Shown here one piece after another: positions 41,990 to 51,860 of a stretch of 64,000 nucleotides of DNA (position 1 is its first letter; every line of letters starts with the position of its first letter). The DNA is from an uncultured Aquimarina sp. (lineage in GTDB: Bacteria > Bacteroidota > Bacteroidia > Flavobacteriales > Flavobacteriaceae). The notes under the pieces are model-generated. The model ran no database searches, was not told the origin of the DNA, and was given only the letters and a program-made list of their open reading frames with translations. A program made the position numbers and the translations under genes. The stretch lies in NCBI GenBank assembly GCA_947496705.1, contig CANMDW010000022.1:28052-92051 (forward strand), written 5' to 3'.

Positions 41990-44059
41990 ATGGCGACATT
42001 GGATACCAAAGTTCAACCTCCTTTAGCAGATAAAAAACCTGCAAATATAGAAAAACATGGAGATGTGCGTGTTGACAATTATTTTTGGTTAAACGAAAGA
42101 GAAAACCCTGAAGTTATCGATTATTTAGAGCGTGAGAACGATTACAATAATAAGATGACTGCACATACACAGGATTTTCAGAAGGATTTGTTTGAAGAAA
42201 TGAAAGGTCGCATTAAAGAAGATGATACCTCTGTTCCTTATAAGAAAAATGGATATTGGTATATTACCAGATTTGAAAAAGGGAAAGATTATCCTATATA
42301 TTCCAGAAAAAAAGAAAGTCTGGATGCTCAGGAAGAAATTCTTTTTGATTGTAATAAAGAAGCCGAAGGGCATAGCTATTTCAGGTTATCGGGCTTAAAT
42401 GTGAGTCCGGATAACACACTCGTGGCATTTGGTGTAGATACAGTGAGCAGGCGTAAGTATACCATACGAATAAAAAATCTGGTAACCGGAGAAATATATC
42501 CCGAAGCTATTGAAACCACCACGGGTGGCAGTACCTGGGCAGCCGATGGTAAAACGCTGTTTTATACCAAAAAAGATGAGGAGACCCTGCGATCAGATAG
42601 AATCTATAGGCACATCCTGGGTACTCCTGTAGCAGAAGATGTAGAGATTTATAATGAAAAGGACGATACCTTTTATACGTTTGTATATAAAACCAAGTCC
42701 CGTAAATACATTGTTATTGGCTCTTCCAGTACATTGACTTCAGAATACAGGTTTTTGAGAGCCGATGATCCCATGGGGGAATTTACAATCTTTCAGACAA
42801 GAATAAGGGGGCTTGAATATGGCATAGCACATTATGAAGATTATTTTTATATATTGACCAACGCAGATATGGCTACCAATTTTAAGATCATGAAGGTTTC
42901 TGAAGAAAATACTTCAAAAGAGAATTGGCAGGAACTTATTCCCCATCGGGAAGATGTGTTGGTTGAAGATATTGAGATTTTTAAAGAATACTATGTAATT
43001 AGTGAACGCAGTAATGGCCTCAATAAAATTAATATCAAACGTTGGGATGGCACGGCCGATTATTTCCTTCCGTTTGATAATGAAACCTATACCGCTTATG
43101 TAAGTACAAACCCCGATTTTGACACCAAAATCCTGAGGTATTCATACAATGCTTTAACAACTCCCAATTCTGTAATTGATTTTGATATGGAAACCATGGA
43201 AAAGGAAGTAAAAAAAGAGCAGGAAGTACTGGGAGGTATGTTTGATAAAAACAATTACGTCTCTGAAAGAGTATGGGCAACCGCACAGGATGGCACCAGG
43301 ATCCCTGTTTCTTTGGTATATAGAAAAGGGATAGAAAAAAACGCGAATAATCCTTTATTGCAATATGGTTATGGTTCGTATGGGTCTACCATAGACCCCT
43401 ATTTTTCTACGGTGCGATTAAGTTTATTGGATAGAGGTTTTATTTATGCAATTGCTCATATACGGGGAAGTGAATACCTGGGCAGATCCTGGTATGAAGA
43501 CGGAAAACTTTTAAAAAAGAAAAACACATTTACCGATTTCATTGATTGTTCAAAGTTTTTAATAGCACAAAAATATACTTCGCCAGATCATCTATATGCA
43601 ATGGGAGGTTCGGCAGGAGGCCTATTGATGGGAGCTGTAGTCAATATGGCATCAGAATTATATAACGGGATAGTCGCATCGGTGCCTTTTGTAGATGTAG
43701 TAACAACCATGCTCGACGATAGCATTCCTTTAACCACGGGAGAATATGACGAATGGGGAAACCCTAATGAAGAGGAATACTATACCTATATGAAATCATA
43801 CTCCCCGTATGATAATGTGGTGGCTCAGAAATATCCCAATTTGCTTATTACTACGGGATTGCATGATTCTCAGGTACAGTACTGGGAACCAGCCAAATGG
43901 GTGGCAAAATTGAGAGAATTAAAAACAGACGATCATCTGTTACTGTTACACACCAATATGGAAGCAGGGCATGGAGGCGCTTCAGGTAGATTTGAGGCAT
44001 TAAAAGAAATCGCCGAAGAATATGCGTTTTTATTAGATTTGGAAGGGATAAATGATTAA
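41990..44059 (+). CDS. ptrB: Oligopeptidase B (S9 family)
   Basis: A 689-residue prolyl-oligopeptidase-family enzyme. The N-terminal ~400 residues form the seven-bladed propeller; the C-terminal alpha/beta hydrolase holds the nucleophile in GGSAGGLLMG, the Asp in TTGLHDSQVQYWEP and the His in NMEAGHGG. It cleaves short peptides after Arg/Lys. No signal peptide is present, so it is cytosolic as expected. A separate unit from the genes that follow. Confidence 0.93.
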   Translation: MATLDTKVQPPLADKKPANIEKHGDVRVDNYFWLNERENPEVIDYLERENDYNNKMTAHTQDFQKDLFEEMKGRIKEDDTSVPYKKNGYWYITRFEKGKDYPIYSRKKESLDAQEEILFDCNKEAEGHSYFRLSGLNVSPDNTLVAFGVDTVSRRKYTIRIKNLVTGEIYPEAIETTTGGSTWAADGKTLFYTKKDEETLRSDRIYRHILGTPVAEDVEIYNEKDDTFYTFVYKTKSRKYIVIGSSSTLTSEYRFLRADDPMGEFTIFQTRIRGLEYGIAHYEDYFYILTNADMATNFKIMKVSEENTSKENWQELIPHREDVLVEDIEIFKEYYVISERSNGLNKINIKRWDGTADYFLPFDNETYTAYVSTNPDFDTKILRYSYNALTTPNSVIDFDMETMEKEVKKEQEVLGGMFDKNNYVSERVWATAQDGTRIPVSLVYRKGIEKNANNPLLQYGYGSYGSTIDPYFSTVRLSLLDRGFIYAIAHIRGSEYLGRSWYEDGKLLKKKNTFTDFIDCSKFLIAQKYTSPDHLYAMGGSAGGLLMGAVVNMASELYNGIVASVPFVDVVTTMLDDSIPLTTGEYDEWGNPNEEEYYTYMKSYSPYDNVVAQKYPNLLITTGLHDSQVQYWEPAKWVAKLRELKTDDHLLLLHTNMEAGHGGASGRFEALKEIAEEYAFLLDLEGIND

Positions 44060-44148
44060 TTAAAAAAAATAATGTACCTTCGTACCGTTTTTGTTGCAGT
44101 TTGTGGCTCCTCAATTTTATACCACAGATTTATATAAAACACAACTAT

Positions 44149-45189
44149 ATGAGAGAAAATATTAGGGCTTATAATAGTATTTTAGAACTTATAGGTGATA
44201 CCCCACTTGTAAAACTGAATAAGATTATGAAAGGCTTTCCGGGGAATTACTATGCTAAAATAGAATCCTTCAATCCGGGGCACTCCACCAAAGATAGAAT
44301 TGCGTTGTATATTATAGAAGAAGCCGAAAGAAAAGGGATTCTTAAACCAGGCAGTACCATTATCGAAACCACTAGTGGTAATACCGGTTTCAGTTTGGCT
44401 ATGGTGAGTGTGATCAAAGGATATGAATGTATTTTGGCGGTGAGTTCTAAATCCTCAAAGGATAAAATAGCCATGTTAAAGAATATGGGAGCCAAGGTAT
44501 ATGTTTGCCCGGCCCATGTAAGTGCAGATGATTCAAGGTCATATTATCAGGTGGCAAAGAGGTTGCATGAAGAAATAAAAGGATCGGTGTATATAAATCA
44601 ATATTTTAATGAGTTAAATATTGATGCACATTATAATTCTACAGGTCCCGAGATATGGAATCAGACCAATGGCCATCTTACCCATTTTGTTGCTTGTTGC
44701 GGTACGGGCGGAACTATTTCAGGAACTGCCAGATACTTAAAAGAGCAAAACAGCGATATTCGGGTATTGGGGATAGATGCGTATGGTTCTGTGTTGAAGA
44801 AATATCACGAAACAAAAGAGTTTGATCAGGAAGAAATATATCCTTATCGTATCGAGGGCTTAGGTAAGAACCTGATTCCTGCAGCGACCGATTTTGAAGC
44901 AATAGACAAATTCGAGAAAGTGAACGATGAAGATAGTGCGCATACTGCAAGAGAATTGGCCAGAACAGAAGGATTATTTTTGGGATATACCAGCGGAGCT
45001 GCCATTCAGGGGGTAAGACAACTTGCCGAACAAGGAGAATTTGATGAGAACAGTAATGTAGTTATTATACTTCCGGATCACGGATCCCGATATATGAGTA
45101 AAGTCTTCAGTGACGATTGGATGATGGAACAAGGATTTTTTGACAGTAAGCATGAAGCGGATGCTACAAAAGTTCAATTCATAAAATAA
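44149..45189 (+). CDS. Cysteine-synthase-family PLP enzyme, candidate cysteate synthase
   Basis: A ~346-residue fold type II PLP enzyme. The PLP lysine is in NPGHSTKDRIAL and the phosphate loop is CCGTGGTISGTARYL; TTSGNTGFSLAM is the substrate Asn loop. I start at 44149 because the upstream 16 codons are poor. It resembles CysK/CBS-type enzymes, but the next gene is an alpha-oxoamine synthase, and in Bacteroidota such a pair makes cysteate and then 3-ketocapnine for sulfonolipids. Plain cysteine synthase remains possible. Confidence 0.8.
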   Translation: MRENIRAYNSILELIGDTPLVKLNKIMKGFPGNYYAKIESFNPGHSTKDRIALYIIEEAERKGILKPGSTIIETTSGNTGFSLAMVSVIKGYECILAVSSKSSKDKIAMLKNMGAKVYVCPAHVSADDSRSYYQVAKRLHEEIKGSVYINQYFNELNIDAHYNSTGPEIWNQTNGHLTHFVACCGTGGTISGTARYLKEQNSDIRVLGIDAYGSVLKKYHETKEFDQEEIYPYRIEGLGKNLIPAATDFEAIDKFEKVNDEDSAHTARELARTEGLFLGYTSGAAIQGVRQLAEQGEFDENSNVVIILPDHGSRYMSKVFSDDWMMEQGFFDSKHEADATKVQFIK

Positions 45190-45215
45190 AAAAATACCGT
45201 AAAAGTGATATGAAG

Positions 45216-45242
45216 CATCCCTGCCCAAGGGATGTTTTTTTT
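45216..45242 (+). terminator. Terminator after the cysteine-synthase-like gene
   Basis: Stem CATCCCT / AGGGATG with a short loop and eight T. It separates the gene from the oxoamine synthase, which then has its own promoter. Confidence 0.85.
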
Positions 45243-45511
45243 ATATCGAACTTATCTTAAGTTTTTCTGATTCCTGATAATTATCTGGGTAAATTGGTGT
45301 ATTCTGAAGGATAGTTTATATTTGAGATCGTTTTTCAGGGTTAATTTTATTTATTAAATTAACAGAAAATATCAAAATATCAGTCATTTATATAGAGCAT
45401 AGGTTTTAAATTGTTAAAGTTTGACTTTATAAAAGTGAATTTGAATATAATTATGCCATCAAATCAATTTTACGTATTTTCGCACACTTATAAGACACAA
45501 ATTTTTGATAG
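45243..45511. other. AT-rich intergenic region before the oxoamine synthase
   Basis: No gene or clear structure. Its length suggests a regulated promoter for the gene at 45512. Confidence 0.4.
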
Positions 45512-46771
45512 ATGAGAGATTTATTTGATAAAATTTATAAAGACAAAGGACCTCTAGGAAAATGGGCAGATCAGGCAGAAGGATATTTTGTTTTCCCAAA
45601 ACTTGAAGGTCCGATATCAAATAGAATGAAGTTTCAGGGAAGAGAGGTAATTACCTGGAGTATTAATGATTATTTGGGGCTTGCCAATAAAGAAGAAGTA
45701 CGTAAAGTGGATGCAGAAGCCGCAGCAATGTATGGTTCTGCCTACCCAATGGGTGCTAGAATGATGAGTGGTCATACCGATCTTCATGAGCAATTACAGG
45801 ATGAACTGGCAGCATTTGTTGATAAAGAAGCATCCTATCTACTAAACTTCGGATACCAGGGGATGGTTTCTACAATAGATGCACTAGTAAGTAAAGACGA
45901 TATCATCGTATATGATGTTGATGCACACGCTTGTATAATTGATGGAGTTAGATTACATCAGGGTAAAAGATATACCTATCGGCATAATGATATCGAGAGT
46001 ATCGATAAAAACTTGATGAGAGCCACAAAAATGGCCGAAAAAACCGGAGGAGGTATTTTATTAATCTCTGAAGGTGTTTTTGGGATGCGGGGAGAGCAGG
46101 GAAAATTAAGAGAAATTGTAGCTCTCAAAGAGAAATATAACTTTAGATTTTTTGTGGATGATGCCCATGGATTTGGTACCCTTGGAGCAACCGGTGCCGG
46201 AACAGGAGAGGAGCAAGGAGTTCAGGATCAGATCGATGTGTATTTTGCTACTTTTGCCAAATCGATGGCCAGCACGGGAGCGTTTATTGCTGCCGATCAG
46301 GAAATTATAGATTACTTAAAATATAATTTGCGCTCGCAGATGTTCGCAAAATCCCTTCAGATGCAATTGGTGATAGGGGCATTAAAGCGTTTGGATATGT
46401 TAAGAACCATGCCAGAATTAAAAGCCAGGCTTTGGGATAATGTAAATGCATTACAAGATGGATTAAGAGCGCGAGGTTTTGATCTGGGTACTACCCAAAG
46501 TTGTGTAACACCGGTATATCTGAAAGGAAGTATACCAGAAGCCATGGCCCTGGTTAAAGACCTTAGAGAGAATCATGGGATCTTCTGTTCTATTGTTGTC
46601 TATCCGGTAATACCAAGGGGATTAATATTGCTAAGACTGATTCCTACGGCTTCACATACTATAGAAGATATTGAAGAGACATTGATCGCATTCTCGGCCA
46701 TTCGTGAACGATTAGAAAACGGAACCTATAAGCGCATGTCTGCAGCAGTTGCCGCTGCGATGGGGGAATAA
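45512..46771 (+). CDS. Alpha-oxoamine synthase, candidate cysteate/serine C-acyltransferase
   Basis: A 419-residue fold type I PLP enzyme of the AONS/SPT/KBL family. It has MGARMMSGHTDLHEQLQDEL, the His stacking region DVDAHACIIDGVRLHQG, VDDAHGFGTLG and the PLP lysine in ATFAKSMASTGAF. Such enzymes join an acyl-CoA to an amino acid: serine for sphingolipids, cysteate for capnine in gliding Bacteroidota. It is not 8-amino-7-oxononanoate synthase by context (no bio genes). The preceding cysteate-synthase-like gene favours the sulfonolipid role. Confidence 0.85.
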   Translation: MRDLFDKIYKDKGPLGKWADQAEGYFVFPKLEGPISNRMKFQGREVITWSINDYLGLANKEEVRKVDAEAAAMYGSAYPMGARMMSGHTDLHEQLQDELAAFVDKEASYLLNFGYQGMVSTIDALVSKDDIIVYDVDAHACIIDGVRLHQGKRYTYRHNDIESIDKNLMRATKMAEKTGGGILLISEGVFGMRGEQGKLREIVALKEKYNFRFFVDDAHGFGTLGATGAGTGEEQGVQDQIDVYFATFAKSMASTGAFIAADQEIIDYLKYNLRSQMFAKSLQMQLVIGALKRLDMLRTMPELKARLWDNVNALQDGLRARGFDLGTTQSCVTPVYLKGSIPEAMALVKDLRENHGIFCSIVVYPVIPRGLILLRLIPTASHTIEDIEETLIAFSAIRERLENGTYKRMSAAVAAAMGE

Positions 46772-46790
46772 ATTATCTGATAAAGGCATA

Positions 46791-46827
46791 CAAAAAAGCA
46801 GGATTGCATACGCATTCTGCTTTTTTG
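46791..46827 (+). terminator. Terminator after the oxoamine synthase
   Basis: Imperfect stem AAAAAAGCAG..ATTGC / GCATT.CTGCTTTTTT, with a strong T run. It marks the left limit of the accessory array. Confidence 0.8.
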
Positions 46828-46863
46828 TTTTTAGTACCCACAGTAAATCGATCTGGTATAGTC

Positions 46864-46918
46864 AACACTAGATTCATGTTCGGTTGTACCGACCACAAGA
46901 ATGCTTAGTTATTGTACA
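46864..46918 (-). repeat. attC-like recombination site 1
   Basis: On the plus strand: AAC at 46864, then GATTCATGTTCGGT / GACCACAAGAATGC arms and TTAGTTA, then TTGTACA (46912-46918). The last 7 bases are the same as the first bases of this cassette on the minus strand (next to 48697), so the unit has matching inverted ends. Two sister sites lie at 48863 and 52961. Confidence 0.7.
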
Positions 46919-46922
46919 CCGT

Positions 46923-47426
46923 TTACTTCTTTATTAACCTTTTCAACAACCCAACAACTATTCTTCTGTGAAACGCTCTTATAATAAAAAAATAGAAGCG
47001 TCCTAAGGTATTATGGTATTTTACTAAGGTCGTTAGATGAATTCTTCTATTATGTTCTTCTCCATTCTCAAACACAGAAATCCTAAAATCCAAATGCCTA
47101 TCATTTTCTGCCGTGATAATTTCATTATCATTTCTGTCGATAACAGTGAAGTAAACTGCTCTAGAACCTATAGGATAATGATCTGCAATGTGCCTGCGGT
47201 CCTTATAACCACCTTTGTCTAAACCAAAAAGACTGAACATTGTGTTTCTTACACCCATTAATAGATCGGCCCATTTGGGTGTTTGAAAAATGGTAGTTGT
47301 TATACTATCTAAACTATCATTTGTTTGTGTAACTACAGAAAAAGAATCACAATAATGGTAGTTATTAAAATCCTTTGATATGATTGAATTTTTAGGGATT
47401 ACATGTGTCTTTGTGATCTTTTTCAT
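46923..47426 (-). CDS. DUF2867-family protein
   Basis: A 167-residue protein with the DUF2867 pattern (YHYCDSFSVVT...IFQTPKWADLLMGVRNTMFSLFGL...HLDFRISVFENG...VKYHNTLGRFYFFIIRAFHRRIVVGLLKR). It belongs to a START-like fold and may bind a small hydrophobic molecule. It lies 46 bp after the nitroreductase-like gene and probably shares its cassette. No signal peptide. Confidence 0.8.
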   Translation of the reverse strand: MKKITKTHVIPKNSIISKDFNNYHYCDSFSVVTQTNDSLDSITTTIFQTPKWADLLMGVRNTMFSLFGLDKGGYKDRRHIADHYPIGSRAVYFTVIDRNDNEIITAENDRHLDFRISVFENGEEHNRRIHLTTLVKYHNTLGRFYFFIIRAFHRRIVVGLLKRLIKK

Positions 47427-47472
47427 GTGATCTTTTACTAATTACAATTCATTTACAAGTTTTAGAGCCGGA

Positions 47473-48579
47473 CTAAATAATCACCTCACTTACAGGGCGT
47501 CTAAGAGATTTTGGAAGTTCTGCTCCATGCCCAAACCGAATTAATAAATCGGTTCTTCGATTTCCGATATTCAAGTAATTTGCCAATTGAGCCCGTACTT
47601 TTGGGACTTCAACAGCTTGGTTCACAAACGAATGTTTTAATCCTAATGCAGTAGCTTGTAATGCAAAGCGTTGATAACATCTTCCTGCCTTGATCCAATG
47701 GTCAATATCATCCTGTTCAGAAACAAAAGCGATGACACCTGCTGAACTTCTTATCTGGTCTCTGTATTTATCGTTTTCGGTTTTTTCCTTGAAGGCTAGG
47801 TCAAAAAACAGACCGCCAACAAAACCTGGAAAAGTAGGATTCCCCGAAGTAGCAGTATAAAGTCCATCACCATGTTTCATGGCTGAATACGGATTAAACC
47901 GTAACCAATCCTTAAGCTCTCTTACAAAAGCTTCATCTCGCATTTGATCTGTATTTCCTGCTACGACAAACTCAAGAATGGTCTCTAAATCAGTCTTGTC
48001 AGTAAATATTTGACTTGAGATGCCAGTATCTTGAGCAATAGTTTCTAATGCCTTGAGTTGTTGAGGTGATGCTTTCGTGCTATCATAGGGGGCTCTTGTA
48101 CACTGCCTTTTAGGAATAGCCAAGAATAAGTCGGATTGGTTTGAAGAAGTAGGCTCAAAATCTATTTGAATTACTTCCTCTAAGTCATTATGAATCGAAA
48201 CATTGGCTTCTAAACCAAATGCTCTAGCAGCATGTACAACATTTTCTGCAGCACATCCTAGGCTTGCATAAAGATGATGGTCATCTGGATCTACAGCAGA
48301 ACACCGTCTAGTAAAATCGGGAGAGATAGTAATTTTCTTATTACCAATTTTGAAATGCCAGGGTTGGGTATTATGGCTGTTAGCTGCCAATGTCGCATAT
48401 CTAACTAGTTCAACCATTAGTGCCTTATTAGAGCCATTTAACTTGCTAGAGTGCCTCCAAGTATCAATAATTCTCTCTTTATATTTCTGATTCTGGTAGC
48501 TATCGTTTAAAAAATAGGTTAATCCACCTACAGCTATAGTTCCCACTCCGGCTATGGTTATGAATTTTCGCCTTTTCAT
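47473..48579 (-). CDS. Acg-family nitroreductase-like oxidoreductase with Tat-type signal
   Basis: A 368-residue protein of the Acg/nitroreductase group. The N-terminus MKRRKFITIAGVGTIAVGGL looks like a twin-arginine-type signal. LVRYATLAANSHNTQPWHFKIG is the FMN-binding signature; a second half (DLLIRFGHGAELPKSLRRP) completes the fold. These are FMN-binding proteins, not always active reductases. The lone gene would need a translocator and FMN. It is the upstream gene of a two-gene cassette. Confidence 0.85.
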   Translation of the reverse strand: MKRRKFITIAGVGTIAVGGLTYFLNDSYQNQKYKERIIDTWRHSSKLNGSNKALMVELVRYATLAANSHNTQPWHFKIGNKKITISPDFTRRCSAVDPDDHHLYASLGCAAENVVHAARAFGLEANVSIHNDLEEVIQIDFEPTSSNQSDLFLAIPKRQCTRAPYDSTKASPQQLKALETIAQDTGISSQIFTDKTDLETILEFVVAGNTDQMRDEAFVRELKDWLRFNPYSAMKHGDGLYTATSGNPTFPGFVGGLFFDLAFKEKTENDKYRDQIRSSAGVIAFVSEQDDIDHWIKAGRCYQRFALQATALGLKHSFVNQAVEVPKVRAQLANYLNIGNRRTDLLIRFGHGAELPKSLRRPVSEVII

Positions 48580-48695
48580 CGTTAATAGAATTTCCGATAA
48601 AAATATTACTAGAGGTTTAACTAAACAATGATTTAAATCAGCAAAGATGCTGAATTATAGCTTCTTAGTTCGGGATGTAAATCGTAATGATGTAC

Positions 48696-48862
48696 AACGC
48701 CAAATATATGAATCAGAGCAGGGTAATTATACCTGAACTCATCGATTTATCCCTGCCTGGCGGATAGCAGGCAGGTTAAATTTATAAAAATTTAGCGCCA
48801 TTGCAAAAAGGAAATGACCACTCGATAAGGCACTAAATTGCTCTGATTTCATATATAATTTC
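48696..48862 (-). repeat. attC-like site 2 (long)
   Basis: On the plus strand: AAC (48696-48698), spacer GCCAA, arm ATATATGAATCAGAGCA, ~118-nt loop, arm TGCTCTGATTTCATATAT (48839-48856), spacer AAT. The arms pair over 17 bp with one extrahelical A, the typical attC feature. It is followed directly by attC-like site 3. Confidence 0.75.
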
Positions 48863-48919
48863 AACACTGCATTCATGTTCGGTCGTGCCGACCGCACGAA
48901 TGCTTAGTTATTAGCATTT
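48863..48919 (-). repeat. attC-like site 3
   Basis: AAC, spacer ACT, arms GCATTC..CGGTCG / CGACCG..GAATGC with a bulge, spacer TTA, then GTTA and TTAGCATTT at 48911-48919. The last 9 bases equal the start of the DinB cassette on the minus strand (49416-49424) and overlap the DinB stop codon. Confidence 0.78.
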
Positions 48920-49408
48920 GTTATTTTCTTTCAAATATTTTATGATAATTCCCAATTGACCTAAGTGGTAAATATCGTGATGAAGCATTCCTCTAATTAC
49001 AAAATCGTACTTATAAAAGCCTTTAAAATCAGTGTCATAATACTGTTCATCTAAGAATTCATCTTCCTTTGTTGTTAATAGTTCAATCAGTTCTAGCAGT
49101 GTTTTGTCATATTCTGCTTTGATGTTCTGCCAACCCACATTTTTGAGTTTATCATTGGTCAACCAATTTTCCTCACAATCATCTGTTTTACTTCCCTTTC
49201 CTGTCTGAATTTTCAAGATAGTCTCTTTTCTCCACAATGTTAAATGGGAAATTATTTCTGCGATACTGTGCAAGCCTTTAATTGGTCTTGTAAAAACACA
49301 ATCTTTGTCTACTTGATTCAGTTTGCTTGTAAATGTGCTACCTATCCATAATTTTCCATTTTGGACTTCCTGATATTGCTGAATAATACTTTCGATTAGG
49401 TATTTCAT
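48911..49408 (-). CDS. DinB-family (YfiT-like) putative metal-dependent hydrolase
   Basis: A 165-residue four-helix-bundle protein. Metal ligands of the DinB fold are the His of HSIAEIISHLTLWRKE and the two of HHDIYHLGQLGIIIKYLK. Members act as thiol-dependent transferases or are uncharacterised. It fills one cassette of ~510 bp flanked by the sites at 48863 and 49423. Confidence 0.88.
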   Translation of the reverse strand: MKYLIESIIQQYQEVQNGKLWIGSTFTSKLNQVDKDCVFTRPIKGLHSIAEIISHLTLWRKETILKIQTGKGSKTDDCEENWLTNDKLKNVGWQNIKAEYDKTLLELIELLTTKEDEFLDEQYYDTDFKGFYKYDFVIRGMLHHDIYHLGQLGIIIKYLKENNKC

Positions 49409-49422
49409 TCTAAATAAATGCT

Positions 49423-49655
49423 AACGTTAAATATATGGCAAGTAGGGCAGAGGACAAGCGATTATTTTTGGTTTAGCCACAAGCTAAATCTTTTGCATTT
49501 TGCCTGCCTGGCAGACAGGTTTTAATTTTTCTCTTTTAATACCTACTATATGAAAAGTAACGATTTTCTGGCACTAACTAACTAACCTATATTTTATGTT
49601 TATACTTTCGTTTTAGCACTTATTCCGCTATTTTTTATATACATTATTCTCTGCA
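49423..49655 (-). repeat. attC-like site 4 (long)
   Basis: Plus-strand AAC (49423-49425), spacer GTTAA, arm ATATATGGCAAGTAGGG, long loop, arm CCGCTATTTTTTATATAC, then ATTA and TTCTCTGCA (49647-49655). The last 9 bases equal the first bases of the S41 peptidase cassette on the minus strand (51854-51862). Confidence 0.72.
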
Positions 49656-49659
49656 GGTT

Positions 49660-51837
49660 TTATTCCTGAATAATGACCTCAATCGCTTTTTCAAGCAATT
49701 CGTCTTTTCCATCTCTTATTCCTTCAATGGTCGGTTTTACTTCAATGTCAGGAATTATTCCAATTCTTTGGGTTTCTCTTCCGTTGGGATAGTTTACACC
49801 AATTCCTGAAATCATAGTTCTAAGTCCACCAGGTAGCAAAATAGTTGATACGTTTCCATCTGCTCCTGCTGTAGTACTACCTATAATTGTAGTGTTATCT
49901 CCAGCTTTGAAAGCCATAGCAGTATATTCGGCTTGACTTTGTGATAATTCGTTAAGCAACACAACTAACTTGCCTTTGTATGTTTCGCCTTGGTTTGGTA
50001 TTTCTAAAGTATTTGTGAATGTAAACTCCCCAGGATTGTCAACATTTCCGTTTGTAAACTTCACAAATGGTGTCGAAGAAGAAACGAAATAAGAACCTAA
50101 ACTGAACGGAACGAAAGTTGATGGATAATTTCGAATATCAATTATAATGCCTTTCGTGTCTTTAAATTCATTCTTTATATTTTGAATATCTTCTTCCTTT
50201 ATTGAACTAAGTGTTACATATCCAATATTGTTATCTAACATTTTATAAGACTTGTCATTACTTTTTCTGTACCAACGATAAATATCGAGACTATCCTTTG
50301 GATATAATTTAAGTGATTTAGTTTGTGCCTTAGAATTCTCTGAAATAATTTCAATTTCAATTTCATTAGAGTTTGAGCGTAAAAGGTCTGCTGAAATATC
50401 TCTTAGCCTTGTAGGAATATTTGAAGCAGGATAATATTTTGATTTTTCTTTTACCATTTTTTCAATTGATATGCCATTTATCTTGGTAATTATATCGCCT
50501 ATTTTTAACCCAACGTTGTTTCTTAATTCTTCGTTGTAATAATCAGTTACAACTAATTGGTTTTCTATGAAACGAATGTGTACGGGTGAATAATTCACGC
50601 CTTTCCATTCATCAATTTTATCAGCTCCTCCCCAAAGGTTAGCATGGGTGTCTTGAATATGTCCAATAATCTGAATTGCAGACATTTCATATTCTAATTC
50701 GTTTTTGGCATTTAGAAATAGAGGAATGTATTCATTAAGTGTTGTATTCCAGTCTTTATCCATTAAGTGTTTATATGGGAAAAAGTAGTTTATCATATTC
50801 CAATATCTGTAAAGAGCTAATAGTCTGAATCCATCATCGGGATATGACATTTTGGAATAAGCATTTTCATTTTTGAAATCAGGGTTTCCTACACCTTGTG
50901 CCATACCAATGTAATAGTGCTTGCCTTGCGAGCGGTTATTGTAAACATAAAGTAATTTGTTTTTTAATACTTCTTCTTCGTTGTCAATCCACGTTAAATC
51001 AGGTTTAAGTAAAGCTTTTTCATCAGTTGGTTTGCATTTTGAACATTTTTCTAATTGACCTAATGATTCTATCCAATTGATAATAAGTTTGTCTCTTTCA
51101 TTGTTATTTTTAGCTTCAATATATTTTGGTAAAAATCTAAATAGTTCATAATCCCAATTGTAATTTCCTTTTGCAATTTCAGGATGATAATATTTAAGGA
51201 AGCCCCAAATTCGGCCTAATAATTCAAGGTTTTCAATATTTTCTACTGTTAAATTCGATAAATCAACTAATGACCCATTGTCAAATTCCTTATCAACCTC
51301 TTTTAGGGGCTGAATGTTTTTGCCATCAATTGTCAAAATAAAATCGTCAAACCAAGCTTCTCCTTTACCAGAAAGTATTCCTGCTATAAATATATTTTCT
51401 GATTCTTCAGGGTAATTGAGGGTTATGCTGTATTTCTGCCAGTCTTTTGTTCCTATTATATTTTGGTTTTGCATATTGTCAAATGCCAAAGAACTTCCGT
51501 TGCCATCAATTCGTAATAACAAACCTGCAAATCCATTTTCAACATTCTTGATTTTCATATAGCCTTCAAGCTTTATAGTTTTCCCTGCATAAGTTGCTGG
51601 TATTTTGTAGGCTATACATCCAAAATTGCCATTATCAGTAGAGGTGATTTTTCCAGATTTCGTTCCTGAATGGGCTTTGTCATCTATGGTTAAATCATAA
51701 TTCCCCCATTTAAACCATCCTTCTGAAAGACTGGTTTTATCTTTTTGATTTTCAAATCCAAGATTAAATTTTTCTTTCTCTTGAGCTTGACAGCTAATAG
51801 TTAGTAGTACAATTAAAATTGTGAGTATTTGTTTCAT
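49660..51837 (-). CDS. S41-family (tail-specific-like) peptidase lipoprotein
   Basis: A ~725-residue exported peptidase; I start at 51837 where MKQILTILIVLLTISC gives a lipoprotein signal, not at the longer frame. Residues ~20-165 look like a beta-sandwich carbohydrate-binding-like domain, then a helical region, a PDZ-like domain (VGLKIGDIITKINGISIEKMV) and the S41 catalytic core (IGYVTLSSIKEEDI, LVVLLNELSQSQAEYTAMAF with the serine, TTAGADGN). It probably degrades peptides at the cell surface. It is the largest gene of the array. Confidence 0.85.
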   Translation of the reverse strand: MKQILTILIVLLTISCQAQEKEKFNLGFENQKDKTSLSEGWFKWGNYDLTIDDKAHSGTKSGKITSTDNGNFGCIAYKIPATYAGKTIKLEGYMKIKNVENGFAGLLLRIDGNGSSLAFDNMQNQNIIGTKDWQKYSITLNYPEESENIFIAGILSGKGEAWFDDFILTIDGKNIQPLKEVDKEFDNGSLVDLSNLTVENIENLELLGRIWGFLKYYHPEIAKGNYNWDYELFRFLPKYIEAKNNNERDKLIINWIESLGQLEKCSKCKPTDEKALLKPDLTWIDNEEEVLKNKLLYVYNNRSQGKHYYIGMAQGVGNPDFKNENAYSKMSYPDDGFRLLALYRYWNMINYFFPYKHLMDKDWNTTLNEYIPLFLNAKNELEYEMSAIQIIGHIQDTHANLWGGADKIDEWKGVNYSPVHIRFIENQLVVTDYYNEELRNNVGLKIGDIITKINGISIEKMVKEKSKYYPASNIPTRLRDISADLLRSNSNEIEIEIISENSKAQTKSLKLYPKDSLDIYRWYRKSNDKSYKMLDNNIGYVTLSSIKEEDIQNIKNEFKDTKGIIIDIRNYPSTFVPFSLGSYFVSSSTPFVKFTNGNVDNPGEFTFTNTLEIPNQGETYKGKLVVLLNELSQSQAEYTAMAFKAGDNTTIIGSTTAGADGNVSTILLPGGLRTMISGIGVNYPNGRETQRIGIIPDIEVKPTIEGIRDGKDELLEKAIEVIIQE

Positions 51838-51860
51838 TGTTGTTTTTTTAACTTGCAGAG

